Assembly (NCBI GenBank): GCA_023247875.1
Contig: JAHFFQ010000039.1
Span: forward strand, 1-10,444
Direction of reading: 5' to 3'
DNA from: Candidatus Omnitrophota bacterium
Lineage (GTDB): Bacteria > Omnitrophota > Gorgyraeia > Gygaellales > Profunditerraquicolaceae
Length of the DNA: 10,444 bases
Every line of letters begins with the position of its first letter. Position 1 is the stretch's first letter. A program made the position numbers and the translations under genes. The notes below the pieces were generated by a model that made no database searches, was not told where the DNA came from, and saw nothing but the letters and a program-made list of their open reading frames with translations. This document shows positions 1 to 6,312 of this stretch, piece after piece.

Positions 1-252
1 CATTAATTTTTCTACTTTTTCCAGGGCTTTAAGTACCTGTTCATTTAATTCTTTGGGGTATTTCTTTTTATTCTGATAATAATATATGCAGACCTCTGTA
101 GTGATGGTAAAACCCGGAGGAACAGGAAGCAACAGTTCCTTGTTCCCGGCCATCTCGGCGAGGTTGGCCCCTTTGCCGCCTAAGAGGTTCTTCATGCTTT
201 CATTCCCGTCTGCCTTGCCTCCACCGAAGGAGTAAACGTATTTCTTTGCCAT
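1..252 (-). CDS. ppdK: Pyruvate, phosphate dikinase, N-terminal part (runs off the window)
   Basis: Pyruvate, phosphate dikinase interconverts pyruvate + ATP + Pi and phosphoenolpyruvate + AMP + PPi in the cytoplasm. Only the first 84 codons are present; the reading frame is open to base 1. The visible part is the start of the ATP-grasp nucleotide-binding domain. It begins [20 protein letters not shown], followed by a glycine-rich [13 protein letters not shown] stretch and then [14 protein letters not shown]. This order is typical of PPDK. PEP synthase shares the GGKGA-x-L and VP-x-GF elements but lacks the [10 protein letters not shown] opening. The ATG at 252 follows a purine-rich AAGGAAGGG tract on the minus strand. 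The gene lies 51 bp after glyS in the same direction, and glyS-ppdK adjacency is also known elsewhere. Most of the protein, including the phospho-histidine and PEP domains, is outside the window. Confidence 0.95.
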   Translation of the reverse strand, partial: MAKKYVYSFGGGKADGNESMKNLLGGKGANLAEMAGNKELLLPVPPGFTITTEVCIYYYQNKKKYPKELNEQVLKALEKVEKLM

Positions 253-263
253 TACTTTTTAAA

Positions 264-275
264 CCCTTCCTTTCC
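264..275 (-). promoter_or_regulatory. Ribosome binding site of ppdK
   Basis: The minus strand reads GGAAAGGAAGGG and ends 11 bases before the ATG at 252. The purine-rich tract supports this ATG as the ppdK start. Its spacing is slightly long, and two overlapping GGA/AGG registers are possible. Confidence 0.6.
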
Positions 276-284
276 TTTTTTTAG

Positions 285-317
285 GGGACAGTTTCGCTTT
301 GAGTTAAGAACCGTCCC
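285..317. repeat. REP-like imperfect palindrome at the glyS 3' end
   Basis: GGGACAGTT at 285-293 faces AACCGTCCC at 309-317. In minus-strand RNA this gives a 9-bp stem with one G-U pair and a 15-base loop. The glyS stop codon (304-306) lies in the loop, and the upstream arm encodes the last residues of GlyRS, so the element overlaps the coding sequence. No U-run follows on the minus strand (the next bases are CCTAAAAAAA), so it does not look like an intrinsic terminator. GGGGACAG/ACCGTCCC-type palindromes resemble dispersed REP elements mobilised by RAYT (IS200-like) transposases in some bacteria. That link is inference, because only one copy is visible here. Confidence 0.55.
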
Positions 318-1632
318 TGAGCTGATTGATTAAATATTCCTTTAATTTATCTATTGGGATTCTCTCCTGTTTCATCGTATCTCTTTCGCGCACGGTCACC
401 TGCTTGTCTTCCAGGGACTGAACATCCACGGTTACGCAGTAAAGCGTCCCTACTTCATCCTGCCTGCGATAAAGTTTCCCGATAGCCCCGGTATCATCAT
501 AGACCGCAACCATGGATTTCTTCAGCTCTTTGGCGATCCTCCTGGCTAATTCCACGATCTCCGGCCGGTTACGCAAAAGCGGAAGCACCGCCACTTTAGT
601 AGGAGCCATTCCTTTATTTAATTTAAGCACGACGCGCGTATCCTCCCTTACCTGCTCTTCATGATAGGCATCGGCTAAAACCGCCAGAACGCTTCTGTCT
701 ACCCCTCCGGAGGGCTCAATTATATAAGGATAGAATTTTTCTTTCTTCTGATCATCAAAATACATCAGTTCTTTGCCGCTGGACCTGGAATGTTGTTTAA
801 GGTCGAAATCCGTGCGGTTGGCAATCCCCTCCAGCTCTGACCAGTCATCCCCCGAAGTGGAGAAAGGGAATCTGTATTCAATATCAGTGCATGCTTTAGC
901 GTAATGCGCAAGTTCCTCCTTGGAATGTTGGCGCTTGCGCAGATTTTCTTTTTTTATCCCCAGGCTCAAATACCAGTTAAATCTATCCTCAACCCAGGCT
1001 TCATAAAGCTTATCCGCTTCTTCCGGCCGGCAAAAATATTCGATCTCCATCTGTTCGAATTCCCGGGTGCGGAAGGTAAAATTGCCGGGGGTGATCTCAT
1101 TGCGGAAAGATTTACCGATCTGCGCCAAGCCGAAAGGCAGCTTAGGATGTTTTGAATCCAGGATATTCAGGAAATTTACGAACATCCCCTGGGCGGTTTC
1201 CGGCCGCATATAAATCGCGCTGGATGCGTCTTCTATAGGGCCCTGGAATGTTTTAAACATTAAATTAAAGGGCCGGGAGTCGGTAAGTTCTCCGCCGCAT
1301 TCAGGGCATTTATTTTTTTCTTTAAGCCCTTCGGTCTTGAAACGTTTCTTACAGGACTTGCAGTCGCTTTTTAAGTCAAAGAAATTTTCAACATGGCCGC
1401 TTGCCTCCCATACTTTGGGATGCATGAAGATCGCCGCGTCCATCCCGAAAATATCTTCGCGTTCATAGACATTTGATCGCCACCAGGCTTTTTTAAGGTT
1501 ATTCTTCAGCTCAACCCCGTAAGGCCCGTAATCCCAGGTATTACTCAATCCGCCGTAAATTTCGCTTCCCTGAAAGATAAACCCCCGGCGCTTGCAGAGA
1601 GAAACGATCTTATCCATTAAATTTTGCGCCAT
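304..1632 (-). CDS. glyS: Glycyl-tRNA synthetase, alpha2 (eukaryote/archaea-like) type
   Basis: This class II synthetase charges tRNA-Gly with glycine in the cytoplasm. It is the homodimeric single-chain form, not the GlyQ/GlyS alpha-beta form. Near the N-terminus is RGFIFQGSEIYGG (residues 16-28). A compact four-cysteine zinc module follows (Cys91, Cys94, Cys109, Cys112). MRPETAQGMF is at 142-151. Motif 2 spans about 176-200 (FRNEI ... RTREFEQMEIEYF). The glycine-specific FSTSGDDWSELEGIANRTDFDL stretch covers 257-278, and motif 3 is EPSGGVDRSVLAVL at 306-319. The C-terminal anticodon-binding domain is about 345-435. At 442 residues it is slightly shorter than typical alpha2 GlyRS. The ATG at 1632 has no clear Shine-Dalgarno; an in-frame ATG at 1617 (Met6) is an alternative, also without one. 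The last residues (RDGS) and the stop come from a palindrome. Confidence 0.97.
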   Translation of the reverse strand: MAQNLMDKIVSLCKRRGFIFQGSEIYGGLSNTWDYGPYGVELKNNLKKAWWRSNVYEREDIFGMDAAIFMHPKVWEASGHVENFFDLKSDCKSCKKRFKTEGLKEKNKCPECGGELTDSRPFNLMFKTFQGPIEDASSAIYMRPETAQGMFVNFLNILDSKHPKLPFGLAQIGKSFRNEITPGNFTFRTREFEQMEIEYFCRPEEADKLYEAWVEDRFNWYLSLGIKKENLRKRQHSKEELAHYAKACTDIEYRFPFSTSGDDWSELEGIANRTDFDLKQHSRSSGKELMYFDDQKKEKFYPYIIEPSGGVDRSVLAVLADAYHEEQVREDTRVVLKLNKGMAPTKVAVLPLLRNRPEIVELARRIAKELKKSMVAVYDDTGAIGKLYRRQDEVGTLYCVTVDVQSLEDKQVTVRERDTMKQERIPIDKLKEYLINQLRDGS

Positions 1633-1641
1633 AGTTCTATA

Positions 1642-1670
1642 TTTTTAACCCAATCAGGTTCAAAAGTCAA
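1642..1670 (-). promoter_or_regulatory. Putative sigma70-type promoter of glyS
   Basis: On the minus strand TTGACT (1670-1665) is separated by exactly 17 bases from TAAAAA (1647-1642). The first hexamer matches the -35 consensus in five of six positions and the second matches the -10 consensus in four of six. Only nine bases separate the -10 end from the ATG at 1632, so the mRNA leader would be about 0-4 bases. This fits the lack of a Shine-Dalgarno. The -35 box overlaps the end of the hairpin at 1667-1700. It is a prediction only. Confidence 0.35.
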
Positions 1671-1700
1671 GTTAATTTTGCCAAAGCAAAATTAACTTGA
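1667..1700. repeat. Perfect 15-bp hairpin between the unknown gene and glyS
   Basis: TCAAGTTAATTTTGC (1667-1681) is perfectly complementary to GCAAAATTAACTTGA (1686-1700), leaving a 4-base loop. On the minus strand it is followed by CTTTTG, a short T-run. It could be a weak intrinsic terminator for the upstream ten-gene unit, but the stem is A/T-rich and the tract is short. With the hairpin at 1699-1736, which touches it, it forms a double-hairpin block that could equally be a small dispersed repeat. Confidence 0.6.
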
Positions 1701-1736
1701 TCCTTAGGCTGCACCTTTCATCGCAGCCGAAGGATC
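1699..1736. repeat. Second hairpin, 14-bp arms with one mismatch
   Basis: GATCCTTAGGCTGC (1699-1712) pairs with GCAGCCGAAGGATC (1723-1736) with one mismatch (A1706/G1729) and a 10-base loop. It begins 5 bases after the stop codon of the unknown gene in the minus direction and shares two bases with the hairpin at 1667-1700. It is G/C-richer than its neighbour and has no T-run after it. It could be an mRNA 3'-end stabiliser, part of a bipartite terminator, or a REP-like unit. Confidence 0.55.
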
Positions 1737-1741
1737 TTGTC

Positions 1742-2458
1742 TTAATCAAGCGGCTTAAGCGTTGAGATGATCGTAAATACCTTATTCAGGTCTAACTGAT
1801 TGCTGCCGTCTTTTATATATACCTTGAACAAATTATCCTGTTTATCCACCACAATGCAGTCAAAATAATTCCCCGGTTTAGCCAGGTTGTAGTTGATAAA
1901 CCCTGCTTTACCTTCTATCTTAAATTTGATCATTTTGGCTGAGAGCTGGTTACCGATATCCGGGGTAAACACGCTTTTCATGATCACAAAGAAAGCGCCG
2001 ATAATGCTGTTTATCCCGGAGAGGTTGGCGTAGGACATCCTGCGGATAAATTCCCGGTTATCTTTTACTCCTGCCTTACGCACATCCGGATAAAGCCTGA
2101 TAAGGGCCTGAGGCTCCTGGTAGATAAGATAGATCACACTGCCCTTGCCCTTGCTTCTTTTTTTATAGTATCTTCTTTTAATTAATTCCTGTATTAAGGA
2201 AAAACCTTTTGGCGCGGAGATTGAGAATTTAGGAAATGTTTGCGGAACCAGGATATCCCGGTATTCTTTATCGGCCTCGGGAAGGAAGGTTTTCTCATCC
2301 GGCTGCATGCATAGGATCGGGATATTTTTACAGCTGCCGATACCGAAGGAGATATACTGTCTTAAAATATTCGGGCCGGCGAATTTAGCTACGAAAGCCA
2401 CGCAAAGACTAAGCACTATTGCAGCGGTCAGATATTTAACGAAGCGTTTAGAAGCCAT
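1742..2458 (-). CDS. Unrecognised membrane-anchored protein
   Basis: I do not recognise this 238-residue protein. It has a basic N-terminus (MASKRFVKY) and one hydrophobic segment at about residues 8-27. There is no lipobox, so it is either anchored or exported by a cleavable signal. The rest looks soluble and would be extracytoplasmic. Cys43 and Cys50 lie close together just after the membrane segment and could form a disulfide. A basic patch (KRRYYKKRSKGKGS) is at 94-107. The C-terminus (LDLNKVFTIISTLKP) ends like PsbP/Mog1-type small exported domains, but that resemblance is too weak for a family call. ATG at 2458 has AGGA (2465-2468) six bases upstream. It overlaps the panB end by 11 bases and is the last gene before the hairpin block, so it probably belongs to the same transcript. 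Confidence 0.85.
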   Translation of the reverse strand: MASKRFVKYLTAAIVLSLCVAFVAKFAGPNILRQYISFGIGSCKNIPILCMQPDEKTFLPEADKEYRDILVPQTFPKFSISAPKGFSLIQELIKRRYYKKRSKGKGSVIYLIYQEPQALIRLYPDVRKAGVKDNREFIRRMSYANLSGINSIIGAFFVIMKSVFTPDIGNQLSAKMIKFKIEGKAGFINYNLAKPGNYFDCIVVDKQDNLFKVYIKDGSNQLDLNKVFTIISTLKPLD

Positions 2459-3275
2459 CTATTTTCCTGAGCTCCTCTTCTTTGATGCTGAAGGAGTGTT
2501 CTGCGGCCGGGAATTTTCCCCGGATCACCTCATCCTTAAAATTCTCCACGGCTTTGGCGATGACCGGCGAAAGATCGGCGTATTTCTTGACGAACTTGGG
2601 GGTATAGCGGGCAAAAAGCCCGAGCATATCATGGATAACCAGGACCTGGCCGTCGCAATGGGCACCGGCTCCGATGCCAATGGTAGGGATCTCTAATTTT
2701 TTAGTAATAAGTTCGGCGATCCTGTCCGGGACGCATTCCAGGACTATGGCAAAGCATCCCTTCTCCTCTAGTTCCATTGCCTGCCTGATCAGCCGCTGGG
2801 CAGCCTCCGCGTCTTTGCCCTGCACCTTAAACCCGCCGAGTTTATCCGCGGTCTGCGGGGTTAAACCGATATGGCCCATTACGGGTATGCCTGCTTTGAT
2901 GATCTGTCCGGTTACTTCAAGGCAGCGCTCGAACCACTCTAATTTTACCGCCTGGCACCCTGCCTCTTTGATAAACCTGGCAGCGTTCTTTACGGATTCA
3001 TCCGGGTTCACCTGGTAGGAATCATAGGGCATATCCCCGATAACCAGGCTGTTCTTGACCGCCCGGGTTACGGCCTTGGCATGATGCAGCATCTCCGTCA
3101 TCCCGACCTTGGTAGTTGAATCAAGCCCGAGGACAACATTAGCCAGGGAGTCACCCACCAGGATCATATCAATGCCGGCTTTATCCACCAGCTCGGCGAT
3201 AGGGTAATCATAGGCCGTGAGCATGGTTATTTTTCGTTTGTTTTTTAAAGAGATTATTTCAGCGATTTTCATCAT
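2448..3275 (-). CDS. panB: 3-methyl-2-oxobutanoate hydroxymethyltransferase
   Basis: PanB transfers a hydroxymethyl group from 5,10-methylene-THF to 2-oxoisovalerate, giving ketopantoate, the first committed step toward pantothenate and CoA. The protein is full length (275 residues, a TIM-barrel of the PEP mutase superfamily). Visible family elements include MLTAYDYPIAELVD (18-31), VGDSLANVVLG (40-50) with the metal-binding Asp41, GDMPYDSY (80-87) with Asp81, VKLEW (110-114) with metal ligand Glu113, GHIGLTPQ (134-141), and the catalytic Glu180 in VLECVP. GIGAG is at 200-204. The start at 3275 overlaps the apbE stop (ATGA), with GAGGA nine to thirteen codon-proximal bases upstream at about 3280-3284; a second ATG follows at 3272. 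PanE, the next enzyme of the pathway, is encoded two genes upstream. panC and panD are not in the window. Confidence 0.97.
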   Translation of the reverse strand: MMKIAEIISLKNKRKITMLTAYDYPIAELVDKAGIDMILVGDSLANVVLGLDSTTKVGMTEMLHHAKAVTRAVKNSLVIGDMPYDSYQVNPDESVKNAARFIKEAGCQAVKLEWFERCLEVTGQIIKAGIPVMGHIGLTPQTADKLGGFKVQGKDAEAAQRLIRQAMELEEKGCFAIVLECVPDRIAELITKKLEIPTIGIGAGAHCDGQVLVIHDMLGLFARYTPKFVKKYADLSPVIAKAVENFKDEVIRGKFPAAEHSFSIKEEELRKIDGF

Positions 3276-4228
3276 TGTTTCCTCGCCTTGCTTTCCTGAA
3301 TATAGAATCTGGCCCCAGGGAATCTTTTTGCCAGTTCACCCGTTCCCTGCCTTCCTAAAATAAACGCGGATGTGGATAAGGCGTCGGCGCTTATTCCCGA
3401 ATGCGCCACTACCGTTGCGGAAATTACTCCGGAAGATGCAGGGTAGCCGGTTCTGGGGTCAAGAATATGGGAGTAGCGTTTCCCGTCCCGGGAAAAGAAT
3501 TGTTCGTAATCCCCGCTGGTAGATACGGATTGATTTTTTATTTCCAGGTTCCCGGAAAAATCAGCGGCGCGAGGGTTTTTGATCCCTATCTTCCAGGCGC
3601 GGCCGGAGTTTTCCCCCAAAGCGTAAACCTGGCCGCCGGCATTGATCAGGCAGCTGTTGATCTTGTTTTCTTTGAGTTTTTGAACCGCGCGATCCAGGGC
3701 ATACCCTTTGGCTATCCCGCCCAGGTCGATTTTCATCCCGGGAAGTTTAAATTCTACTCCGTGATCTTCTTCGTGCAAAATAATTTTATCGCTGCCGGTA
3801 AGTTTTAGGACTGATTTAATCTTTCTTCCCGGAGGTATGGCATATTCCCGGTTTTTAAACCCCCAGAGCTCAACCAGCGGCCCTACGGTTATATCAAATG
3901 AGCCGCCAGTCATCTGCCAGAACTCTTTTGAGTTTTTAATAATATAAAAAGTATCCGGGCTTACCTTCAGCCTGCCCAAGCGGTTCAGCCGGGATATCTC
4001 GCTGGATTCAATATATTTACTGAGCAGCTGTTCGATCCGGCTGACCTCTGAAAAAACAATCGCGGCTGCTTTTTTATCCGGGGACATGACCTCCCAGAAT
4101 GTACCCATGAGAATGCGGTTATCATGGTAAAGCCTTGCGGGCTTATTCAGCTGGTGAATAAAAATCAACCCCCAGCCGATGATCAGGAATGCCAGCAGGA
4201 ATTTGCGCATCTTCGGGCTGTATTTCAT
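3272..4228 (-). CDS. apbE: FAD:protein FMN transferase (ApbE), membrane-anchored
   Basis: ApbE attaches FMN from FAD to a Thr/Ser of target flavoproteins such as RnfG/NqrC-type subunits, outside the cytoplasmic membrane, using Mg2+. The protein has 318 residues. A hydrophobic segment at about 9-26 has no lipobox cysteine, so it looks like an uncleaved anchor, not the lipoprotein form common in this family. Motifs in order: MGTFWEV (41-47), FDITVGPLVELWGF (111-124), DLGGIAKGYALDRA (168-181), STSGDYEQF (236-244), HILDPRTGYP (254-263) and ADALSTSAFILG (281-292). No motif is missing. The ATG at 4228 overlaps the panE stop by four bases. No strong Shine-Dalgarno is seen, so coupling to panE is likely; Met7 is an alternative start. 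No recognisable flavinylation target is encoded in this window. Confidence 0.95.
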   Translation of the reverse strand: MKYSPKMRKFLLAFLIIGWGLIFIHQLNKPARLYHDNRILMGTFWEVMSPDKKAAAIVFSEVSRIEQLLSKYIESSEISRLNRLGRLKVSPDTFYIIKNSKEFWQMTGGSFDITVGPLVELWGFKNREYAIPPGRKIKSVLKLTGSDKIILHEEDHGVEFKLPGMKIDLGGIAKGYALDRAVQKLKENKINSCLINAGGQVYALGENSGRAWKIGIKNPRAADFSGNLEIKNQSVSTSGDYEQFFSRDGKRYSHILDPRTGYPASSGVISATVVAHSGISADALSTSAFILGRQGTGELAKRFPGARFYIQESKARKQ

Positions 4229-5154
4229 CTTGCGGATAGCCTGTAACTTGATTCGATCGTTTTCACCAGATCGACCAGGAATTTATTGGCCGGCACAGGA
4301 ATACCCAATTCCTGTCCGAGCCTGACGACCACCCCGTTAATGTAGTCGATCTCCGTACGTTTTTTTCTCAACACATCCTGGAGCATTGAGGAGAGGTTAG
4401 CTGCCGTGCTCTCGCAAACCGCCTCCACCTTTGCCAGCGGGTCGTCATAGAGTAGTTTGACGCGTTTCCTTTTGGCAATACGCGTGGCCTCGGTTACCGC
4501 GTCCCTTAAGATCCTTTTTGTGCCTTCAAATTCGGTAAGTCTTCCGTTAGGCAGGCCGGTAATGGCGGTAAGCGCGTTTATCCCGGCGTTAATGATCAAC
4601 TTTGACCAGATTAATCCTTTTATATCCCGGGTCATCTTGGTCTCAAAACCGCACCTGTTGAAGACCTCACGGATGCCGCGCATCTCAACCGGGGTTTTTC
4701 CTGCGATCATGCCGATTATGGTTTCTCCTCTTCCGGCGTGGCGGATCCTTCCGGTATCAAGGAGGGTTGCGCCTTCGCTGGTTACCCCTCCGATGACCCT
4801 CTCTTCTCCGGCCAGCTCCGAGATGATCTCGATATTTCCCATGCCGTTCTGCAGGGTCAGGATCCTGGTATTCTGCCCCAGGAGAGGTTTGATCTGTTCG
4901 ACCGCCTGTTTGGTGTGGAATGATTTTACACAGAGCAGTATCAGGTCGCTTTTCCCTATGTCCTCTATATTGGCGGTGGTTTTTACCTTTGCCTGCCAGG
5001 TTCCGGATACTCCTTCCAGGGAGATCCCGTTTTCGTTTATCCTGGCGGCTTTATCCTTATCTTTGTCTAAAAGCCAGAGATCTTCTTTTGATCTTGATAA
5101 AAAGGCGGAAAAGAGGCATCCCATTGCTCCGGCTCCCACCACGACAATTTTCAT
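4225..5154 (-). CDS. panE: 2-dehydropantoate 2-reductase (ketopantoate reductase)
   Basis: PanE reduces ketopantoate to pantoate with NADPH, the step after PanB. The 309 residues match the family length. The N-terminal Rossmann fold has GAGAMG at 7-12, and LQNGMGN (101-107) contains the conserved Asn103. The second domain has IKGLIWSKLIINAGINALTAI (178-198), where Lys185 aligns with the catalytic lysine of E. coli PanE (Lys176), then LPNG (201-204) and RTEIDYING (266-274), with Glu268 in the place of the conserved substrate-binding Glu. The start is well supported: GGAGGT lies six bases upstream and the ATGA overlaps the recO stop. It is followed by apbE with another ATGA overlap. Some family members act on other 2-oxo acids, but panB nearby supports pantothenate synthesis. 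Confidence 0.93.
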   Translation of the reverse strand: MKIVVVGAGAMGCLFSAFLSRSKEDLWLLDKDKDKAARINENGISLEGVSGTWQAKVKTTANIEDIGKSDLILLCVKSFHTKQAVEQIKPLLGQNTRILTLQNGMGNIEIISELAGEERVIGGVTSEGATLLDTGRIRHAGRGETIIGMIAGKTPVEMRGIREVFNRCGFETKMTRDIKGLIWSKLIINAGINALTAITGLPNGRLTEFEGTKRILRDAVTEATRIAKRKRVKLLYDDPLAKVEAVCESTAANLSSMLQDVLRKKRTEIDYINGVVVRLGQELGIPVPANKFLVDLVKTIESSYRLSAR

Positions 5155-5906
5155 ACCGCTACCTCCAGTTTATTCAGCAGCTTCTGCGATTTCAGTTCCT
5201 TGCCCAGGTGGAAATTCAGGAAGGCGTTTAAAATCAGGTCCAGCTCTTTCTTTATCTGGGGGTTCATGCCCAGGTTAAGGCTGGCGCGAAAATCGCCTCT
5301 TTCGATATGCAGGATAGTAGCGACTGTCCCGCGGAATATCGACCGGGCAGACGGGTCTTTGCGCGTGCATGCCGGGCAAAGCAGCCCCCCTAATGAAAGG
5401 CTAAAACGTGCTTGTCCGGTTATCCTGTCATTGCAGGAAACGCAGGAATCGAAATGCGGCTTAAACCCCGATAAAGCAAGCATCTTGATCTTAAAGATAG
5501 TGGTAATCTTTTCCGGATTATAGTTTGTCTCCATCTCCTTCAGGGATGCAGTTGCCAGGTTAAATATCCCCTCATTCTTATCTTCGGGCTGCATTACCGA
5601 ATTGATCAGCTCCATCATAAATCCGGCCATGACCGTTTTTTCAATGCTCTGGCGTATGCGGGTAAAATTATCCAGCTTGTCCGCTTGAGAAACCAGGTGC
5701 AGCGGGGAATGGGTCTTTCTGTAAAAGACGATCTCGTTGAGTGAGAAGGGCTCCAGGTTAGAGGCGAATTTTTCAGGATCGCTCCTGATGCCTTTCAAAA
5801 GGCCGCTTATTTTTCCGAATTCACTGGTGTAGAATTCCGCGATAATCGAGGTTTCCCGGAAATCGCGCCTGACCAACACCAATCCCTGCGCTTTATCTAT
5901 TGACAT
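5151..5906 (-). CDS. recO: DNA repair protein RecO
   Basis: RecO works with RecR (and RecF) to load RecA on SSB-coated single-stranded DNA and to anneal strands. The 251-residue protein has the usual layout. An N-terminal OB-fold covers about 1-80 (KAQGLVLVRRDFRETSII, then FGKISGLLKGIR). A helical middle follows, with a four-cysteine zinc site: Cys155 and Cys158 (CVSC) and Cys177 and Cys180 (CPAC), after FKPHFDSC. The C-terminus is helical. ATG at 5906 lies 14 bases inside the end of ybeY, with only a weak purine tract in front. The stop overlaps the panE start. RecO next to ybeY and close to glyS is a recurrent bacterial arrangement; era, often between ybeY and recO, is not present here. Confidence 0.95.
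   Translation of the reverse strand: MSIDKAQGLVLVRRDFRETSIIAEFYTSEFGKISGLLKGIRSDPEKFASNLEPFSLNEIVFYRKTHSPLHLVSQADKLDNFTRIRQSIEKTVMAGFMMELINSVMQPEDKNEGIFNLATASLKEMETNYNPEKITTIFKIKMLALSGFKPHFDSCVSCNDRITGQARFSLSLGGLLCPACTRKDPSARSIFRGTVATILHIERGDFRASLNLGMNPQIKKELDLILNAFLNFHLGKELKSQKLLNKLEVAV
5161..5166 (-). promoter_or_regulatory. Ribosome binding site of panE
   Basis: A perfect GGAGGT on the minus strand sits six bases before the panE ATG at 5154, inside the last codons of recO. It fixes the panE start and shows independent ribosome entry despite the ATGA overlap. Confidence 0.8.
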
Positions 5907-6312
5907 ATTCTAATTCTTTTTTGCGCATCTGATTTTTCCGGGCTTTATCGCTGTCACCATAGCCCAATATGTGCAGGATCCCGTGGGTAACATAGAGCAT
6001 CAATTCGTATTCCGGATTGGTATTAAACTTAACCGCGTTGTTTACCGCCGTATCGGTGGAGATCATTATATCGGCAAGCAGTATTTTACCTTTCCCGGTA
6101 TCATTAAGGTCAAAGGCCAGGACATCCGTAGAGCTGTCGTTTTGGCGGAATTTGGCGTTAAATTTCTTAATCAGCGCGTCATCCGTAAAGCAGATATTGA
6201 TATAGCCTGAGCCACCCTTTTTTTCACATTTGAGTATATTAAGGACCAACTCTTTTATCTTTCCGGGCTTGATAGGTAATTTCTTCTGCAGATTTTTTAC
6301 GCTTATTTTCAC
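5893..6312 (-). CDS. ybeY: Endoribonuclease / rRNA maturation factor YbeY
   Basis: YbeY is a zinc-dependent single-strand endoribonuclease needed for 16S rRNA 3'-end maturation and ribosome quality control. The 139 residues match the family well: FNAKFRQNDSSTDVLAFDL (51-69) is the N-x3-FR-x2-D-x2-TDVLSF signature, LADIMIS (79-85) matches GDI-x-IS, and HGILHILGYGD (110-120) is the metal site. The usual form is HGxLHLxGYDH. Here His110 and His114 are kept, but the third ligand position is Asp120 and the residue before it is Gly119. Asp is an accepted third ligand in some metzincin-type proteases, so activity may remain. The start codon is GTG at 6312, four bases into the end of the HD gene, with AGGAA eight bases upstream. 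Confidence 0.94.
   Translation of the reverse strand: MKISVKNLQKKLPIKPGKIKELVLNILKCEKKGGSGYINICFTDDALIKKFNAKFRQNDSSTDVLAFDLNDTGKGKILLADIMISTDTAVNNAVKFNTNPEYELMLYVTHGILHILGYGDSDKARKNQMRKKELEYVNR

Noticed and set aside
285..317. Intrinsic terminator after glyS
   Set aside because: A stem can form, but it includes the glyS stop in its loop and is followed by an A-rich tract, not a U-run, on the transcribed strand.
2307..2696. Plus-strand open frame opposite panB and the unknown gene
   Set aside because: It is antisense to two supported genes, crosses their junction, and shows no domain or ribosome binding site of note.
4457..5278. Long plus-strand open frame of 273 codons opposite panE
   Set aside because: It lies wholly opposite panE and the end of recO, which have full conserved motifs. 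Its translation is rich in Ser, Pro, Leu and Arg, as expected of a frame antisense to a real gene, with no recognisable domain.
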